Source: Draconibacterium aestuarii (GTDB lineage Bacteria; Bacteroidota; Bacteroidia; Bacteroidales; Prolixibacteraceae). From it: DNA of 64,000 nucleotides. The notes below the pieces were generated by a model, which saw only the letters and a program-made list of their open reading frames with translations, was not told the origin of the DNA and did not search any database. The stretch covers positions 1 through 64,000 of the forward strand of contig JAPOHD010000008.1 in assembly GCA_026671195.1 (NCBI GenBank), in the 5' to 3' direction. Below, piece by piece: positions 36,472 to 46,263 of the stretch; the first letter of the stretch is position 1; each line of letters opens with the position of its first letter. A program made the position numbers and the translations under genes.

Positions 36472-37734
36472 CTATCGTTTCGAAAGAACTTCTTCTTCGT
36501 ATTTTTGGATTTCGCTGATATATCCTGCTCCAGTAGGTACACCTTCCTGTAAACAGTAATAATCCCAAACTGCGGCAAACGGCATAGTTTTCAATTCTTC
36601 CAACATGGCCAAACGTTCAAAGTTTTTACCGGCTTCTTCAACCGCGACCAAATCTTTTGTTGGTTCCAACATTGCAATTAAGAATGCTTTCTGTGCAGCA
36701 CGTGTACCGGTTACGTATGCACCGATACGGTTGATAGAAGCATCGAAGAAGTCAAGACCAACATTCACACGGCTCATAAAATCATTACGAACAATTTCTG
36801 AAGCAATCAGCTGAATTTCTTCATTCAGTGTAACAACGTGGTCAGAATCCCAACGTACAGGACGAGTTACGTGCAGCAACAAACCGTCAACATACTGAAG
36901 AACTGCCGAAATTTTATCACCTGCAATTTCTGTTGGATGATAGTGACCGTTGTCAATACACATAAGTATATTGTTTTTTACTGCATAACCAACATAGAAT
37001 TCATTAGAACCAACAGTCATTGATTCAAGACCGATACCAAAAGTTTTACTTTCAACAGCATCTTTCATGTATTCTTTCGGGTATTTTGTAGCCATACCTT
37101 CATCTAACGACTTTTGCAACAATGTACGATATCCGTTTCTATCAATAGGCGTATCTTTTGATCCGTCAGGCACCCAGGTATTATGTACACAAGGAGTTCC
37201 CAGTTGTTTACCGGCTTCTGCAGAAATGGCACGGCAACGTTTCAGGTGCTCCACCCAAAACTGACGGATTTCTTCATTTTTACTTGACAGGGTAAATCCT
37301 TCAGCGGCTTTTGGATGCGCAAAGAAAGTACCGTTAAAATCCATACCGATTCCTTGTTCTTTACACCAGTCAATCCAGCCCTGGAAGTGTTTTAATTCAA
37401 CTTGGTCACGATCAACTATTTCTCCATGAAACTCACCATATATTGCATGTAGGTTTACTCGCTGTTTACCCGGAAGCAATGACATTACTTTTTCAAGGTC
37501 TTGACGAACATCAGCAACTGATTTTGCCTTACCAGGATAGTTCCCCGTAGTTTGGATACCACCGCCTGAAAGTGTTGCATCAGGAGTTTCAAAACCACCT
37601 ACATCATCAGTTTGCCAACAATGAAGAGAAATGGTTAATTCGCTCATTTTTTTCATTGCAGCTTCTGTATCAACGCCAATTGCTGCGTATTGCTCTTTGG
37701 CAATCTCATAAGCTTTTTTTACTAATTCACTCAT
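36472..37734 (-). CDS. rhaA: L-rhamnose isomerase
   Basis: Interconverts L-rhamnose and L-rhamnulose. The 420-aa protein matches RhaA closely at the N-terminus (LHCWQTDDVGGFE near residues 37-49) and retains the metal-binding stretches GLESMTVGSNEFYVGYA, CIDNGHYHPTE and VNVGLDFFDASINRIGA. It is the third gene of the operon, 24 bp after rhaM. Confidence 0.95.
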   Translation of the reverse strand: MSELVKKAYEIAKEQYAAIGVDTEAAMKKMSELTISLHCWQTDDVGGFETPDATLSGGGIQTTGNYPGKAKSVADVRQDLEKVMSLLPGKQRVNLHAIYGEFHGEIVDRDQVELKHFQGWIDWCKEQGIGMDFNGTFFAHPKAAEGFTLSSKNEEIRQFWVEHLKRCRAISAEAGKQLGTPCVHNTWVPDGSKDTPIDRNGYRTLLQKSLDEGMATKYPKEYMKDAVESKTFGIGLESMTVGSNEFYVGYAVKNNILMCIDNGHYHPTEIAGDKISAVLQYVDGLLLHVTRPVRWDSDHVVTLNEEIQLIASEIVRNDFMSRVNVGLDFFDASINRIGAYVTGTRAAQKAFLIAMLEPTKDLVAVEEAGKNFERLAMLEELKTMPFAAVWDYYCLQEGVPTGAGYISEIQKYEEEVLSKR

Positions 37735-37758
37735 ACTGTTTATTTTATCGATTTATAT

Positions 37759-38073
37759 TTATTTCATATAAAAAAGTTCGGGTAACTCTATGGTTACAGG
37801 CGAATTATCAGCATTTGTTTTCATGATGTCGCTCATGTATTTCCACCAGCGCTGAACGATCTCAGTTTGCCCCAGATCTTGCGAACCGCCATCACCGGCA
37901 ACCTTTTGAAATGCAAACAGCGTATTGGTTTCTTCATCTAGAAAAATAGAGTACTCACTTATTCCTGCATCTTTCAGCAGCTGTTTTAATTCGGGCCAGA
38001 TTTCATTGTGGCGCCTTTTATATTCTTCTTTCTGTCCCTCATTTAGGTACATTTTAAAAGCTAATCTTTTCAT
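37759..38073 (-). CDS. rhaM: L-rhamnose mutarotase
   Basis: A 104-aa anomer-interconverting enzyme with the RhaM fold. It shows the typical MKRLAFKMYLNEGQ start with RRHNEIWPELKQLL, where His acts in catalysis, then FAFQKV and the late WWKYMSDIM with the conserved Trp pair. It lies 5 bp after rhaT. Confidence 0.93.
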   Translation of the reverse strand: MKRLAFKMYLNEGQKEEYKRRHNEIWPELKQLLKDAGISEYSIFLDEETNTLFAFQKVAGDGGSQDLGQTEIVQRWWKYMSDIMKTNADNSPVTIELPELFYMK

Positions 38074-38078
38074 ACCGA

Positions 38079-39131
38079 TTACATTGAATTTCCAATGCCA
38101 ACAAGGAATACTGACGCAATGATTACCCCAATTCCTACCGTAATTGTCATTTTAGTTTTACGGCTTACACCGTTCCATTCTCTTCGATAAATACCCCACA
38201 TATTTGCGGTTAAAATAATGGTTGACATATGTAAAATCCACGAACTGGCACCATTGCCAAGTTTGCTCTCTCCCATTCCGTAAAAGAAGAACTGAAGAAA
38301 CCATGTTGTTCCGGCCAGTGCGGAAAAAATGACATTCTTTGCAATGGGTGAGCTTTTATCTACAAAATCACCATACGATTTATTTTTCAGGCTTAAAATT
38401 GTGGTCCAGATGAGGTTTGTTGTTAAACCACCCCACATAATAATTACATACGAAACATTATTTACAAACAGTGGATTATTCCCTGATGCAATGGCGGCAT
38501 CAGCCATAGGTTTTCCCGATTCGATACCAAAATTCATAAACGAACTTAATATACCAGAAATAATTGCAATTATAAGTCCTTTTACCAAGCTAAACTCGGC
38601 CACACTCTTTCTACTTTCTTCTGCCGATATCTCCTTTTCCTTCAACATCCCGGCTCTTCCCGAGATAGCTATACCAATTAAACAAACCAATACACCCAAC
38701 AAAACCAATTGACCGCCTGTTGTTGCCATCATATCGGTAAATGAAATTTTCCCTTCTACCGGGTTAATGTTATAATAAATAGATGGAACAATTGCGCCAA
38801 AAGCAGCGCAAAAACCGAGCGTTACAGAGTTACCCAACGACATCCCCAAATACCGAACGCCCAGCCCATATGTGAGTCCTCCAATTCCCCACAAAAGCCC
38901 CATCAGGTATGTGAATTTTAAAACACTTCCCGAAGTAGCCTGAATAATTTGCACAAAATCAGGAGCGGTTAAATAAGCCGCAATGGGTGGAACAATTAGC
39001 CATGAAAACAATCCGCCAACAATCCAGTAACTTTCCCATGCCCATTTTTTTACCTTATTAAATGGCATGTAGAAGCTTCCCGAAGCAAATCCGCCTAATG
39101 AATGATAAATAATACCGAATATAACCTGCAT
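38079..39131 (-). CDS. rhaT: L-rhamnose/proton symporter RhaT
   Basis: A 350-aa membrane protein with ten predicted spans, matching RhaT in length and in motifs such as GIIYHSLGGFASGSFYMPF at the N-terminus and SYVIIMWGGLTTNLIW in the later half. It imports rhamnose with H+. First gene of the operon, divergent from the AraC regulator. Confidence 0.93.
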   Translation of the reverse strand: MQVIFGIIYHSLGGFASGSFYMPFNKVKKWAWESYWIVGGLFSWLIVPPIAAYLTAPDFVQIIQATSGSVLKFTYLMGLLWGIGGLTYGLGVRYLGMSLGNSVTLGFCAAFGAIVPSIYYNINPVEGKISFTDMMATTGGQLVLLGVLVCLIGIAISGRAGMLKEKEISAEESRKSVAEFSLVKGLIIAIISGILSSFMNFGIESGKPMADAAIASGNNPLFVNNVSYVIIMWGGLTTNLIWTTILSLKNKSYGDFVDKSSPIAKNVIFSALAGTTWFLQFFFYGMGESKLGNGASSWILHMSTIILTANMWGIYRREWNGVSRKTKMTITVGIGVIIASVFLVGIGNSM

Positions 39132-39187
39132 ATTGATTAATTTTATGGTTTAAATAAATTGATACTTAATAGTTCTATAAGTGATTT

Positions 39188-39195
39188 CAAAAATA
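39188..39195 (-). promoter_or_regulatory. Predicted -7 element of the rha operon
   Basis: Reads TATTTTTG on the minus strand (TAnnTTTG), about 57 nt before the rhaT start. A palindrome lies 27 bp upstream. Confidence 0.5.
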
Positions 39196-39221
39196 TTCGC
39201 AATTTTTAGTAAAAACAATAC

Positions 39222-39238
39222 ATTATTTGGCAAATAAT
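39222..39238. promoter_or_regulatory. Palindromic operator candidate of the rha region
   Basis: ATTATTTG-G-CAAATAAT is a perfect dyad with 8-bp arms, between the divergent rhaT and AraC genes and 22 bp before the AraC start at 39260. Confidence 0.55.
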
Positions 39239-39259
39239 TTATACTTTTTGGCACTAATA

Positions 39260-40135
39260 ATGAATAAAGAATATTTTAAATATCTAACAACCGCGGAAGA
39301 TGATATTAACTGGGGTTTATACTTAAATGTAGCTGGTTCGGCCACAATTAAACCCGGTACTCTTTATCCTCCCATAAAACATCCTTCGGAATATTTTTTT
39401 GATTGGGAAAGTGGTAGGATTTTACAGGAATACCAACTGAATTACATAACCGAGGGTACTGGAATATTCGAAAACAAGCACGGTAAATTCAATGTAAAAC
39501 CTGGTAGTCTTTTGCTGATCACTCCACAAGTTTGGCACCGCTACAGGCCTCTCATAAAAACGGGGTGGGCTGAGAACTACATTGGTTTTAATGGCAAAAT
39601 TGCTGATGAGTTACTAAAAAATAAAGTATTCTCGTCGCGCCAACCGGTTATTCAAGTGGGAACAAAAGAAGAAATACTTGATACGTACTTGAAAATCATT
39701 GACCTGGTAGAAAAGGAACGCCCAGGATTTCAACAAATTGCTTCAGGACTTGTAGTTCAACTGTTGGGTTACATTGTTTCGTTTGAAAAAAGGAAAGGAT
39801 TATCGGGTAAACCAATTGCAAAAGTTATTGAAGATATACGTTTTTTGATGCGACAAAATGTTGACAAGGAGATTGACCTGCAAGAACTTGCCCGACAAAA
39901 CAATGTGGGCTACTCGTATTTCCGTAAGATGTTTAAAAAATATACCGGTGTTTCTCCCGGGCAATATCATCTACAGTTACGTATTATCAGGGCAAAAGAG
40001 TTATTGGTTTCAACCGATAAAAGCATAAAAGAAATTAGTCTGGAACTGGGCTTTCAAACCATTCATTACTTTAGTTTGATATTTAAAAAGAAAGTTGGAG
40101 TGAATCCCTCGGAGTTCAGAAAAAGGCTGAACTAG
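39260..40135 (+). CDS. AraC family regulator, probable rhamnose regulator
   Basis: About 291 aa with an N-terminal cupin-like sugar-binding domain (about 30-150; GTGIFENKHGKFNVKPG and PQVWHRYRP) and a C-terminal pair of helix-turn-helix motifs (about 185-285; DLQELARQNNVGYSYFRKMF and IKEISLELGF). Upstream in-frame codons exist to 39227, but these would run through the palindrome, so the ATG at 39260 is preferred. Divergence from rhaT makes it the likely activator of the rha operon, with rhamnose as ligand inferred. Confidence 0.9.
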   Translation: MNKEYFKYLTTAEDDINWGLYLNVAGSATIKPGTLYPPIKHPSEYFFDWESGRILQEYQLNYITEGTGIFENKHGKFNVKPGSLLLITPQVWHRYRPLIKTGWAENYIGFNGKIADELLKNKVFSSRQPVIQVGTKEEILDTYLKIIDLVEKERPGFQQIASGLVVQLLGYIVSFEKRKGLSGKPIAKVIEDIRFLMRQNVDKEIDLQELARQNNVGYSYFRKMFKKYTGVSPGQYHLQLRIIRAKELLVSTDKSIKEISLELGFQTIHYFSLIFKKKVGVNPSEFRKRLN

Positions 40136-40207
40136 AAATTTATCCCACGTCTATCCTATAATAGAACTAATACTAAAAAGATTTCTGAAAAGTTGATGGA
40201 TGAACAT

Positions 40208-43201
40208 TCATTTTCCCATTTCATCGTAAAATACTTGTAAAATATTGGTTCTCACATTCAATTTTCCAAGCATATTGGGTTCACGTGTTGGATAAACACG
40301 GTTACTGAGGAAAATGTACGTTAGCTTATTAACAGGATCGGCCCACACAAATGTTCCGGTAAAACCTGAATGACCAAAACTTTCGAAACTTGCACCCGAA
40401 CATGGATAACTTTTCTCTGGACTAATTTCATTATTATTTACCAGCGGCTTGTCGAATCCTAACCCCCGGCGATTGTTATTTTCAGGAAACTGCACACGGG
40501 TAAATTCTCTCATGGTTTCTTCTCGTAGGTATTGTTTCCCTCCGTAGTTCCCCATTCGCATGTACATTTCAATAAGCTTTACCAAATCGTTGGCATTGGC
40601 AAAAAGTCCTGCATTCCCAGCCACGCCACCAAACACAGCAGCAGCTTCATCATGTGCAGTTCCCTGAATTTGTTGTTGGCGATAATAAGAATCGTATTCA
40701 GTTGGAACAATCTGAACTTTTGGAAACTTATTTAATGGATTAAATGTAATATGGTACGCTCCCAGTGGATGATAAAAATTCTCAGCTAAATAATCCGTAA
40801 ACGACTGTCCTGAAACATCTTCAGTTATTTGTGGTATCAATAAAAACGCAAGTCCGCTATACATATAATTCCCGGGAGGACTTAGTGTCGAGCGTCTGAT
40901 ATCTTTATAAATTTGTTTTTTGAAGCTGTCTTTCAAAAAGAGTCCCGGTGCGACTTTCAACGAATAATCATCTGTTTGCTGAAAAGAATACCAGCGATCC
41001 ATCAACTGTCCGTCTCTTACGGTTTCTCTCCAATAATTAATGTATGGAATCAATCCTGCCTGGTGAGCCAAAATATCGCGCCAAACCAGGTCTTTTTTGT
41101 TCGATCTATGAAACAAACCACTTTCCCAGTCGGTCCAGTTGTCTGAGAACTTGCTATCCATGTCAATTTTCCCGTCATCTGTTAATTTCAGAATAGCAGC
41201 TAAAGCACCCGAAATTTTCGAAACTGAGGCCAGATCGTACAAATCTTCTTCCGTAACCGGAATTCGCCGATCGTAAGTATGATGTCCGTATGTTTTATGA
41301 AAAATTATTTTCCCATCTTTGGCAGCAAGCACACTGCATCCGGGTGTGGCTTTTTTCTTGATTGCATCAGAAACCAGCGAATCAATCCGATGATTCAAAC
41401 GTTCGCTGTTCATTCCCACTTCTTCAGGAATAGTGTACTTCAAGCGAACTACCTCGTCAAGCATTATTCCGTCACCAATCTTATAATAATCGCCCAAACT
41501 TGCTGGTAATTTCCCGGAAACACCAACTCCTCCAAAAATAAGTTGCGCGGTAAGTTCCTGTACCAACGAGTCATTCTGGTATGCCATTATTAATCCGGCC
41601 GGTGGAGTAAAATTAGTTACCTCTGTTAAAGCATACGGACTTGAAAAGAAAATCTCCACCGATTTTTTCTCATTGGCCAAATAATCAAGTAGATTTTCTG
41701 TTTCGTCGGCTAAACCGTATGCACGGCGAGGTTTGGGTTTTCGAAGGCTTCCCACCTGCATAGAATAACGGGTTTTGCTTTCCAATAAATGTATGCCGGC
41801 AATTATCAGGTTATAACTTTCAAGTTTTGTTTTAAGATCTTTCAATTCCTCTGCTGTAAACTGCTCGGGAAGGAAAAAATGATCAACCCGCGTGTATTTC
41901 GATAATGTTTTCTGAAATGGGGTCGCTTCGGCTCTGCCAACTGCCAGACTGGCTATTTTTAACGTTTCCAGACCTTTTAATGGCAACATATTATTATGAT
42001 TCTCCAACAAAGTTAATGAAGCCTCAATCATTTGTCGTTTCGCCAATTCTGCTTTCGGACCGTTCAAATCATGCATCAAATTCGTAGCCGAAACCGGTTT
42101 AAATTCATTCAACCCAGCCCGGTATTTTACCCGCAAAACCTTTTTGCACTTGGCATCAATTTCGTCCCAGCTGAGTTCTCCTTTTTCTACTGCCTTTTTG
42201 ATTCCTCTAATGGCTACTTCAATATCTTTTGGAAATTCAATAACATCGTTACCCACTTTTAATGCCCATGCTTCAATTTCTCCAGGTTCTCCATATGTTT
42301 TAGCGCCAGCTATATTCATTACATCGGTAATTATCAACCCATCATATCCCCACTCATCCCTAAATATTCCGTTAAGTATTTTAGCCGACACACCAGAAAT
42401 AATACCTTGTTTTTCATCCAGATGCAGTACATTCAGATGCGTCGACATTATTCCTCCCACATTATTTTCAACCAACTTTTTAAAAGAAACCAACTCAAGC
42501 GAATCCAAATGTTCTTTTGGATAAGGCACAACAGGTAAGGTTAAATGAGAATCGCTTTGTGTATTGCCGCGTCCGGAAAAATGTTTGGCAACTGCAATAA
42601 TCCCGTTCTCCTGCAACCCCTGCATATAAGCTAAACTATATTCGCTCACTTTTTGGGGAGACTCTCCAAACGATCGCATTCCGATAATTGGATTCATGGG
42701 TTGTGTAGTTATGCCAGCAACCGGCCCCAAACTTATATGTACGCCAATTCGTTTCATCTGCCTGGCCATTTCAGTGGTTACTTGTTTAATCAACTCAGGA
42801 TTGTCGGAAGCCCCCATCATCAGATTGTATGGAAAAGAAATTACACCGTTTAAACGCATTCCGATCCCCCACTCAGCATCCATAGCTACGATGAGAGGTG
42901 TTTGTGCCGAAGCCTGATACAAATTTGTTAATTGCACCTGGCGTTTCGGGTTACCGGTAAAAAATATCACACCACCAAGATTATATTTCTTAATCTGCTC
43001 AGCCACCTTCAACTGGTTGGACATATTTTTATTTGCAGCCGATTTTACCCATATCAGCTGGGCAATTCTCTGGTTGGGTGTAAGCGAATTAAAAACCGAA
43101 TCAACCCACACATCTTGTGATGGATCATTTGTTCGGAATTGCGACAAAACGCTTCCCCATGTTGCGGTTAAAATAAATAGTAAGAGAAAATGTTTTTTCA
43201 T
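40208..43201 (-). CDS. GH3 / beta-lactamase-fold fusion
   Basis: A 997-aa exported enzyme (signal peptide 1-20). Residues about 30-380 form a GH3 N-terminal barrel like NagZ: KHFSGRGNTQSDSH at 206-219 holds the catalytic His219 but replaces the usual PGHG with SGRG, and Asp293 in ITDVMN is the nucleophile. A GH3 C-terminal-like domain follows (about 390-575). The last part (about 590-997) is a serine beta-lactamase/esterase fold with Ser659-x-x-Lys662 (SVSK), YSG near 770 and HSG near 940. The combination suggests action on cell-wall or amino-sugar substrates. Confidence 0.9.
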   Translation of the reverse strand: MKKHFLLLFILTATWGSVLSQFRTNDPSQDVWVDSVFNSLTPNQRIAQLIWVKSAANKNMSNQLKVAEQIKKYNLGGVIFFTGNPKRQVQLTNLYQASAQTPLIVAMDAEWGIGMRLNGVISFPYNLMMGASDNPELIKQVTTEMARQMKRIGVHISLGPVAGITTQPMNPIIGMRSFGESPQKVSEYSLAYMQGLQENGIIAVAKHFSGRGNTQSDSHLTLPVVPYPKEHLDSLELVSFKKLVENNVGGIMSTHLNVLHLDEKQGIISGVSAKILNGIFRDEWGYDGLIITDVMNIAGAKTYGEPGEIEAWALKVGNDVIEFPKDIEVAIRGIKKAVEKGELSWDEIDAKCKKVLRVKYRAGLNEFKPVSATNLMHDLNGPKAELAKRQMIEASLTLLENHNNMLPLKGLETLKIASLAVGRAEATPFQKTLSKYTRVDHFFLPEQFTAEELKDLKTKLESYNLIIAGIHLLESKTRYSMQVGSLRKPKPRRAYGLADETENLLDYLANEKKSVEIFFSSPYALTEVTNFTPPAGLIMAYQNDSLVQELTAQLIFGGVGVSGKLPASLGDYYKIGDGIMLDEVVRLKYTIPEEVGMNSERLNHRIDSLVSDAIKKKATPGCSVLAAKDGKIIFHKTYGHHTYDRRIPVTEEDLYDLASVSKISGALAAILKLTDDGKIDMDSKFSDNWTDWESGLFHRSNKKDLVWRDILAHQAGLIPYINYWRETVRDGQLMDRWYSFQQTDDYSLKVAPGLFLKDSFKKQIYKDIRRSTLSPPGNYMYSGLAFLLIPQITEDVSGQSFTDYLAENFYHPLGAYHITFNPLNKFPKVQIVPTEYDSYYRQQQIQGTAHDEAAAVFGGVAGNAGLFANANDLVKLIEMYMRMGNYGGKQYLREETMREFTRVQFPENNNRRGLGFDKPLVNNNEISPEKSYPCSGASFESFGHSGFTGTFVWADPVNKLTYIFLSNRVYPTREPNMLGKLNVRTNILQVFYDEMGK

Positions 43202-43251
43202 ATCAAGAATTCTTTTTCACCTAAGGATTAGGAAATAGATGAACCTTAAAT

Positions 43252-44361
43252 TTACACTTTTATGAATATTTTTTTACGATACAGAATTAAAGCAATAAAC
43301 CAGAATAAACACAAATGAGCCAGAGCAAACAGTAACGAACCATTTAATGGTCCCGCCAGGGGTTCGAATATATAATTGTACAACCAGGAGTAACCATTTG
43401 TTATTTCTCGGGTACCATCATCAAAACGAATTAAACGAATACAAGTTTTTGTCCACAACCCGGAGAGGGCAAAAATGAACAGTGGATTCATGCCGAATAC
43501 AACAAAAAATGATGTCCATTTTTTATAAAATTTGACATCGATTACCCAGATTAAAATACTTAAAATAACCGACGCCCATCCGGCTGAGTACAATACATAG
43601 GAACTGGTCCAAAGTGCTTTGTTAATCGGGAAGAACTGCCCCCATATAAAACCAGCCACGATTCCGGCCACTCCGCCTAACATAAGTTTTACAACGATCT
43701 TCTCTTTTTCAGTTTCTTTTATTAATGCACCGACCATATAACCGATTAATGCAGTAACGATTGCCGGAAATGTACTTAAAAGTCCTTCCGGATCAAATGG
43801 GATCCCGAATCCTGAATACAGGTGATTCTCGCCCAGAATCATTGTATCGAATCCAACAGCGACATTATTAGACAGGCTAAAAGGATCGGTGCCTCCAAAA
43901 GAATATAGAATCACCCAGTACATCAATAGAATTACGGCAGAGATATGGGGCAACCATTTTTTTCGAACCGCCAATACAATTACCGATGATATCCCATAAA
44001 CCACGGCAATCCGTTGTAACACTCCCATAATCCGGAGATTTGAAAAGTCCGTTTTCCACTGAGGAAACGAATTCAGGAAAAGACCAATCGCAAATATCAA
44101 AAAGGTTCGCTTGGTTAAACGAATAAAAGAGTCGCGATTAAGTTCATTTCCGTATTTCGAAAAAGAGAAGAACATGGAAACACCTACAACAAAAAGAAAG
44201 AATGGAAAAACAAGGTCGGTTGGAGTGCATCCGTGCCATTGTGCATGGCGAAGCGGTGCATAAATATTGGACCAACTTCCGGGATTATTTACCGTAATCA
44301 TTGCTGCGATTGTTATTCCACGTAAAACATCAAGCGCGAGGTATCTTTTAGTTGCTTTCAT
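43252..44361 (-). CDS. DUF5009 / HGSNAT-like membrane acyltransferase
   Basis: A 369-aa protein with about ten spans. The N-terminus LDVLRGITIAAMITVNNPG and the HAQWHGCTPTDLVFPFFLF motif, with the conserved His and Asp, are typical of the family related to heparan-alpha-glucosaminide N-acetyltransferase (bacterial NagX). It lies about 50 bp upstream of the GH3 fusion on the same strand, so the two are probably co-transcribed. A role in amino-sugar acetylation or transport across the membrane is a family-level guess. Confidence 0.88.
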   Translation of the reverse strand: MKATKRYLALDVLRGITIAAMITVNNPGSWSNIYAPLRHAQWHGCTPTDLVFPFFLFVVGVSMFFSFSKYGNELNRDSFIRLTKRTFLIFAIGLFLNSFPQWKTDFSNLRIMGVLQRIAVVYGISSVIVLAVRKKWLPHISAVILLMYWVILYSFGGTDPFSLSNNVAVGFDTMILGENHLYSGFGIPFDPEGLLSTFPAIVTALIGYMVGALIKETEKEKIVVKLMLGGVAGIVAGFIWGQFFPINKALWTSSYVLYSAGWASVILSILIWVIDVKFYKKWTSFFVVFGMNPLFIFALSGLWTKTCIRLIRFDDGTREITNGYSWLYNYIFEPLAGPLNGSLLFALAHLCLFWFIALILYRKKIFIKV

Positions 44362-44909
44362 GACTCGTTCATTATTTGTTTAATCATGAATGAACTAACA
44401 AAATCAATTATTAGCTCATATTTTCATACTGTTTGTTCAATCAAAAATAGCTTTTTTTATAATACGTATGACATATTTATTGGTGTGTTTTTTAAAACTT
44501 TTTCGAAATACTATGTGATTTTTTTATCTGTTAAAGGCTATAAATAATTGCAGTATCATATACTATTCCATTTACAGTTAGAAATGCAAGTCTTTTATTA
44601 ACACACATTACTCTTTGAAAATTTATTAGATTCTCTACGGAATAGATTTCATCCTAACCAAACAAATTACTTATTTTAAAAGAGTAGATTTTTGAGCATT
44701 ACACGGAATGGCTTTCCCCTCCTGTCCATTCATTCTCATTTTAAAATTCAAGTCAACTTTAATTTATCATACATATTCTACTTGTTTGACGAGATTACAT
44801 ACAAAAAAAGACACTTACTGTTTAGTAAGTGTCTTTCCCTTATTTTGAGTTTGAATAACCTAAATATTTTATTCCGCTATCGAATTCCAATAAACGTATT
44901 TGCAAGTGC
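44362..44909. other. 548-bp intergenic region
   Basis: No gene. It is AT-rich and contains one strong stem-loop (44807-44836) that serves as the minus-strand terminator of the 124-aa protein gene. Confidence 0.5.
44803..44836 (-). terminator. Strong terminator of the 124-aa protein gene
   Basis: A perfect 13-bp stem (44807-44819 with 44824-44836) with a GTTT loop. The run of A at 44803-44809 gives a T tail on the minus strand, 74 bp after the stop codon. Confidence 0.8.
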
Positions 44910-45284
44910 CTACAAATGTTTTCTCTTGCGCTCAACAAATGTACCGTTTGGTATACCGGCATCAGTTCTTCCTTTTTCGCTGGCAATTACCAAAGCTTTT
45001 CTTTTTGGATTGTAACTTTTTATTTCGCTTGACACAGGATTATTTGTGTAGTGAATATTGTTCCAATGTAAACGTTTTGGATTATGAGTTTGTACATAAT
45101 CTTCCCTTACAACGGTTACGCTGTTAAATGGTCGCTTTTTAGGGTGCTTTACCAACCTTCTACTGCCATTTTTTTCAACAGCAATTTCGGTTTTAGCATC
45201 TATATTGTTAGCACTAACTTCTCCACCATTTGCGTAACCAGCCACCATAACTACGGCGAATATAAAAAGCAATTTTTTCATCAC
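44910..45284 (-). CDS. Small secreted basic protein, 124 aa
   Basis: I do not recognise a family. There is a clear signal peptide (MMKKLLFIFAVVMVAGYANG). The mature part is about 100 residues, rich in Lys, Arg, Asn and Thr, without Cys or membrane segments, with repeated NPKR and KKRP type patches. A strong terminator follows and no gene is close, so it is a monocistronic unit. The basic charge would suit binding to cell wall, polysaccharide or DNA, but that is speculation. Confidence 0.75.
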   Translation of the reverse strand: MMKKLLFIFAVVMVAGYANGGEVSANNIDAKTEIAVEKNGSRRLVKHPKKRPFNSVTVVREDYVQTHNPKRLHWNNIHYTNNPVSSEIKSYNPKRKALVIASEKGRTDAGIPNGTFVERKRKHL

Positions 45285-45784
45285 ATTAATTTTTTTTTGT
45301 TGTTTTTATCATATTATTTCTTCCCACAAAGAAGCTGGTTTATTACAAGGGATTTTAAGCACATTAGATCAACAACTAATCCAATACGATCAAAAACGGT
45401 ACATACAAGATTCAGTACTTATAAATGCACTAAATTTCATGCATAAAAATTAAAATACAAAGGAGAATTAAAGTGACCAACTTGATAGATTGATTCCTTC
45501 CGTAAAAAGATTGAATAGTTTCAACGTGTTTTAAAAAGAACACTAGTTATTCTATGTGGTCCGAAGTTGCGAAAAAGAGAACGAAACAATTACAATGCCA
45601 TCTTATGTGGCATCTGGCAAGGTGTTTTTATTAAGAGTTTTCAAGATTGACAAGTGATATTCATTCATTTAATTCCAACAAATAAGAATAAAGATTAGGC
45701 CTAATCATTTACACAGCATACCCGGGAATACATCATGAAATATTATCTGCAGCCAGATTCTCATGAAGCACAATATATGAGCAA
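45285..45784. other. 500-bp intergenic region
   Basis: No gene, repeat or clear regulatory site was found in this AT-rich stretch between the basic protein gene and the HxlR gene. Confidence 0.5.
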
Positions 45785-46120
45785 TTAACTAACAATCTCC
45801 TCAAAATGTTCCAATGCCCAGTTCACCATCATGTCAACAGCAGGCATAAATTCTTTACCTGTTTTGGTAAGTGAGTATTCAACACGAGGAGGAATTTCAG
45901 CATACATTTTTCGATTAATGAGTTTATCTTCTTCCAGGCGTTTTAAAGTACTGGAAAGCATTTTTTGCGAAATATCAGGAATAGCTGCATTTAATTCCTT
46001 GTAACGCATAATGTTGTTTTGGTTTAAGGTGCTTAAAATTAGTAACGACCATTTGTCGCTCATCCGGTTTATAATATTACGGATAGGGCATGTTGGGTAA
46101 AGCGGATTTAAAGTTCGCAT
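45785..46120 (-). CDS. HxlR family transcriptional regulator
   Basis: A 111-aa winged-helix regulator with the family start CPIRNIINRMSDKWSLLIL, where Cys11 is the position used by redox- or electrophile-sensing members. The wing region is PRVEYSLTKTGKEF near 80-93. It is divergent from a cupin gene, with three inverted repeats between them. HxlR proteins usually control the neighbouring gene in response to aldehydes, quinones or oxidants, which is inferred here. Confidence 0.92.
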   Translation of the reverse strand: MRTLNPLYPTCPIRNIINRMSDKWSLLILSTLNQNNIMRYKELNAAIPDISQKMLSSTLKRLEEDKLINRKMYAEIPPRVEYSLTKTGKEFMPAVDMMVNWALEHFEEIVS

Positions 46121-46160
46121 GATCTCGTGTTTTTATTATTTACAAAACTAATAAATAATC

Positions 46161-46179
46161 TCTTTTAGAGAGTAAAAGA
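46161..46179. promoter_or_regulatory. Inverted repeat near the HxlR start
   Basis: TCTTTTA-GAGAG-TAAAAGA, perfect 7-bp arms, 41 bp upstream of the HxlR start codon. Candidate autoregulatory operator. Confidence 0.5.
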
Positions 46180-46263
46180 CTAAAAGCGTGTTACTGCTTG
46201 CTTAAATTTTAACTTTTTTGAGAAAATCTCACCTGCCTAAGTGATTGATGTTCTGCAATTCTA

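Noticed and set aside
42144-42524. 126-codon plus-strand frame inside the GH3 fusion gene
   Set aside because: Shadow of the fusion gene; low-complexity Ser/Pro-rich translation.
45084-45446. 120-codon plus-strand frame over the basic protein gene
   Set aside because: Antisense to a gene with a good signal peptide and terminator; Phe/Ser/Ile-rich composition typical of AT-rich shadow frames.
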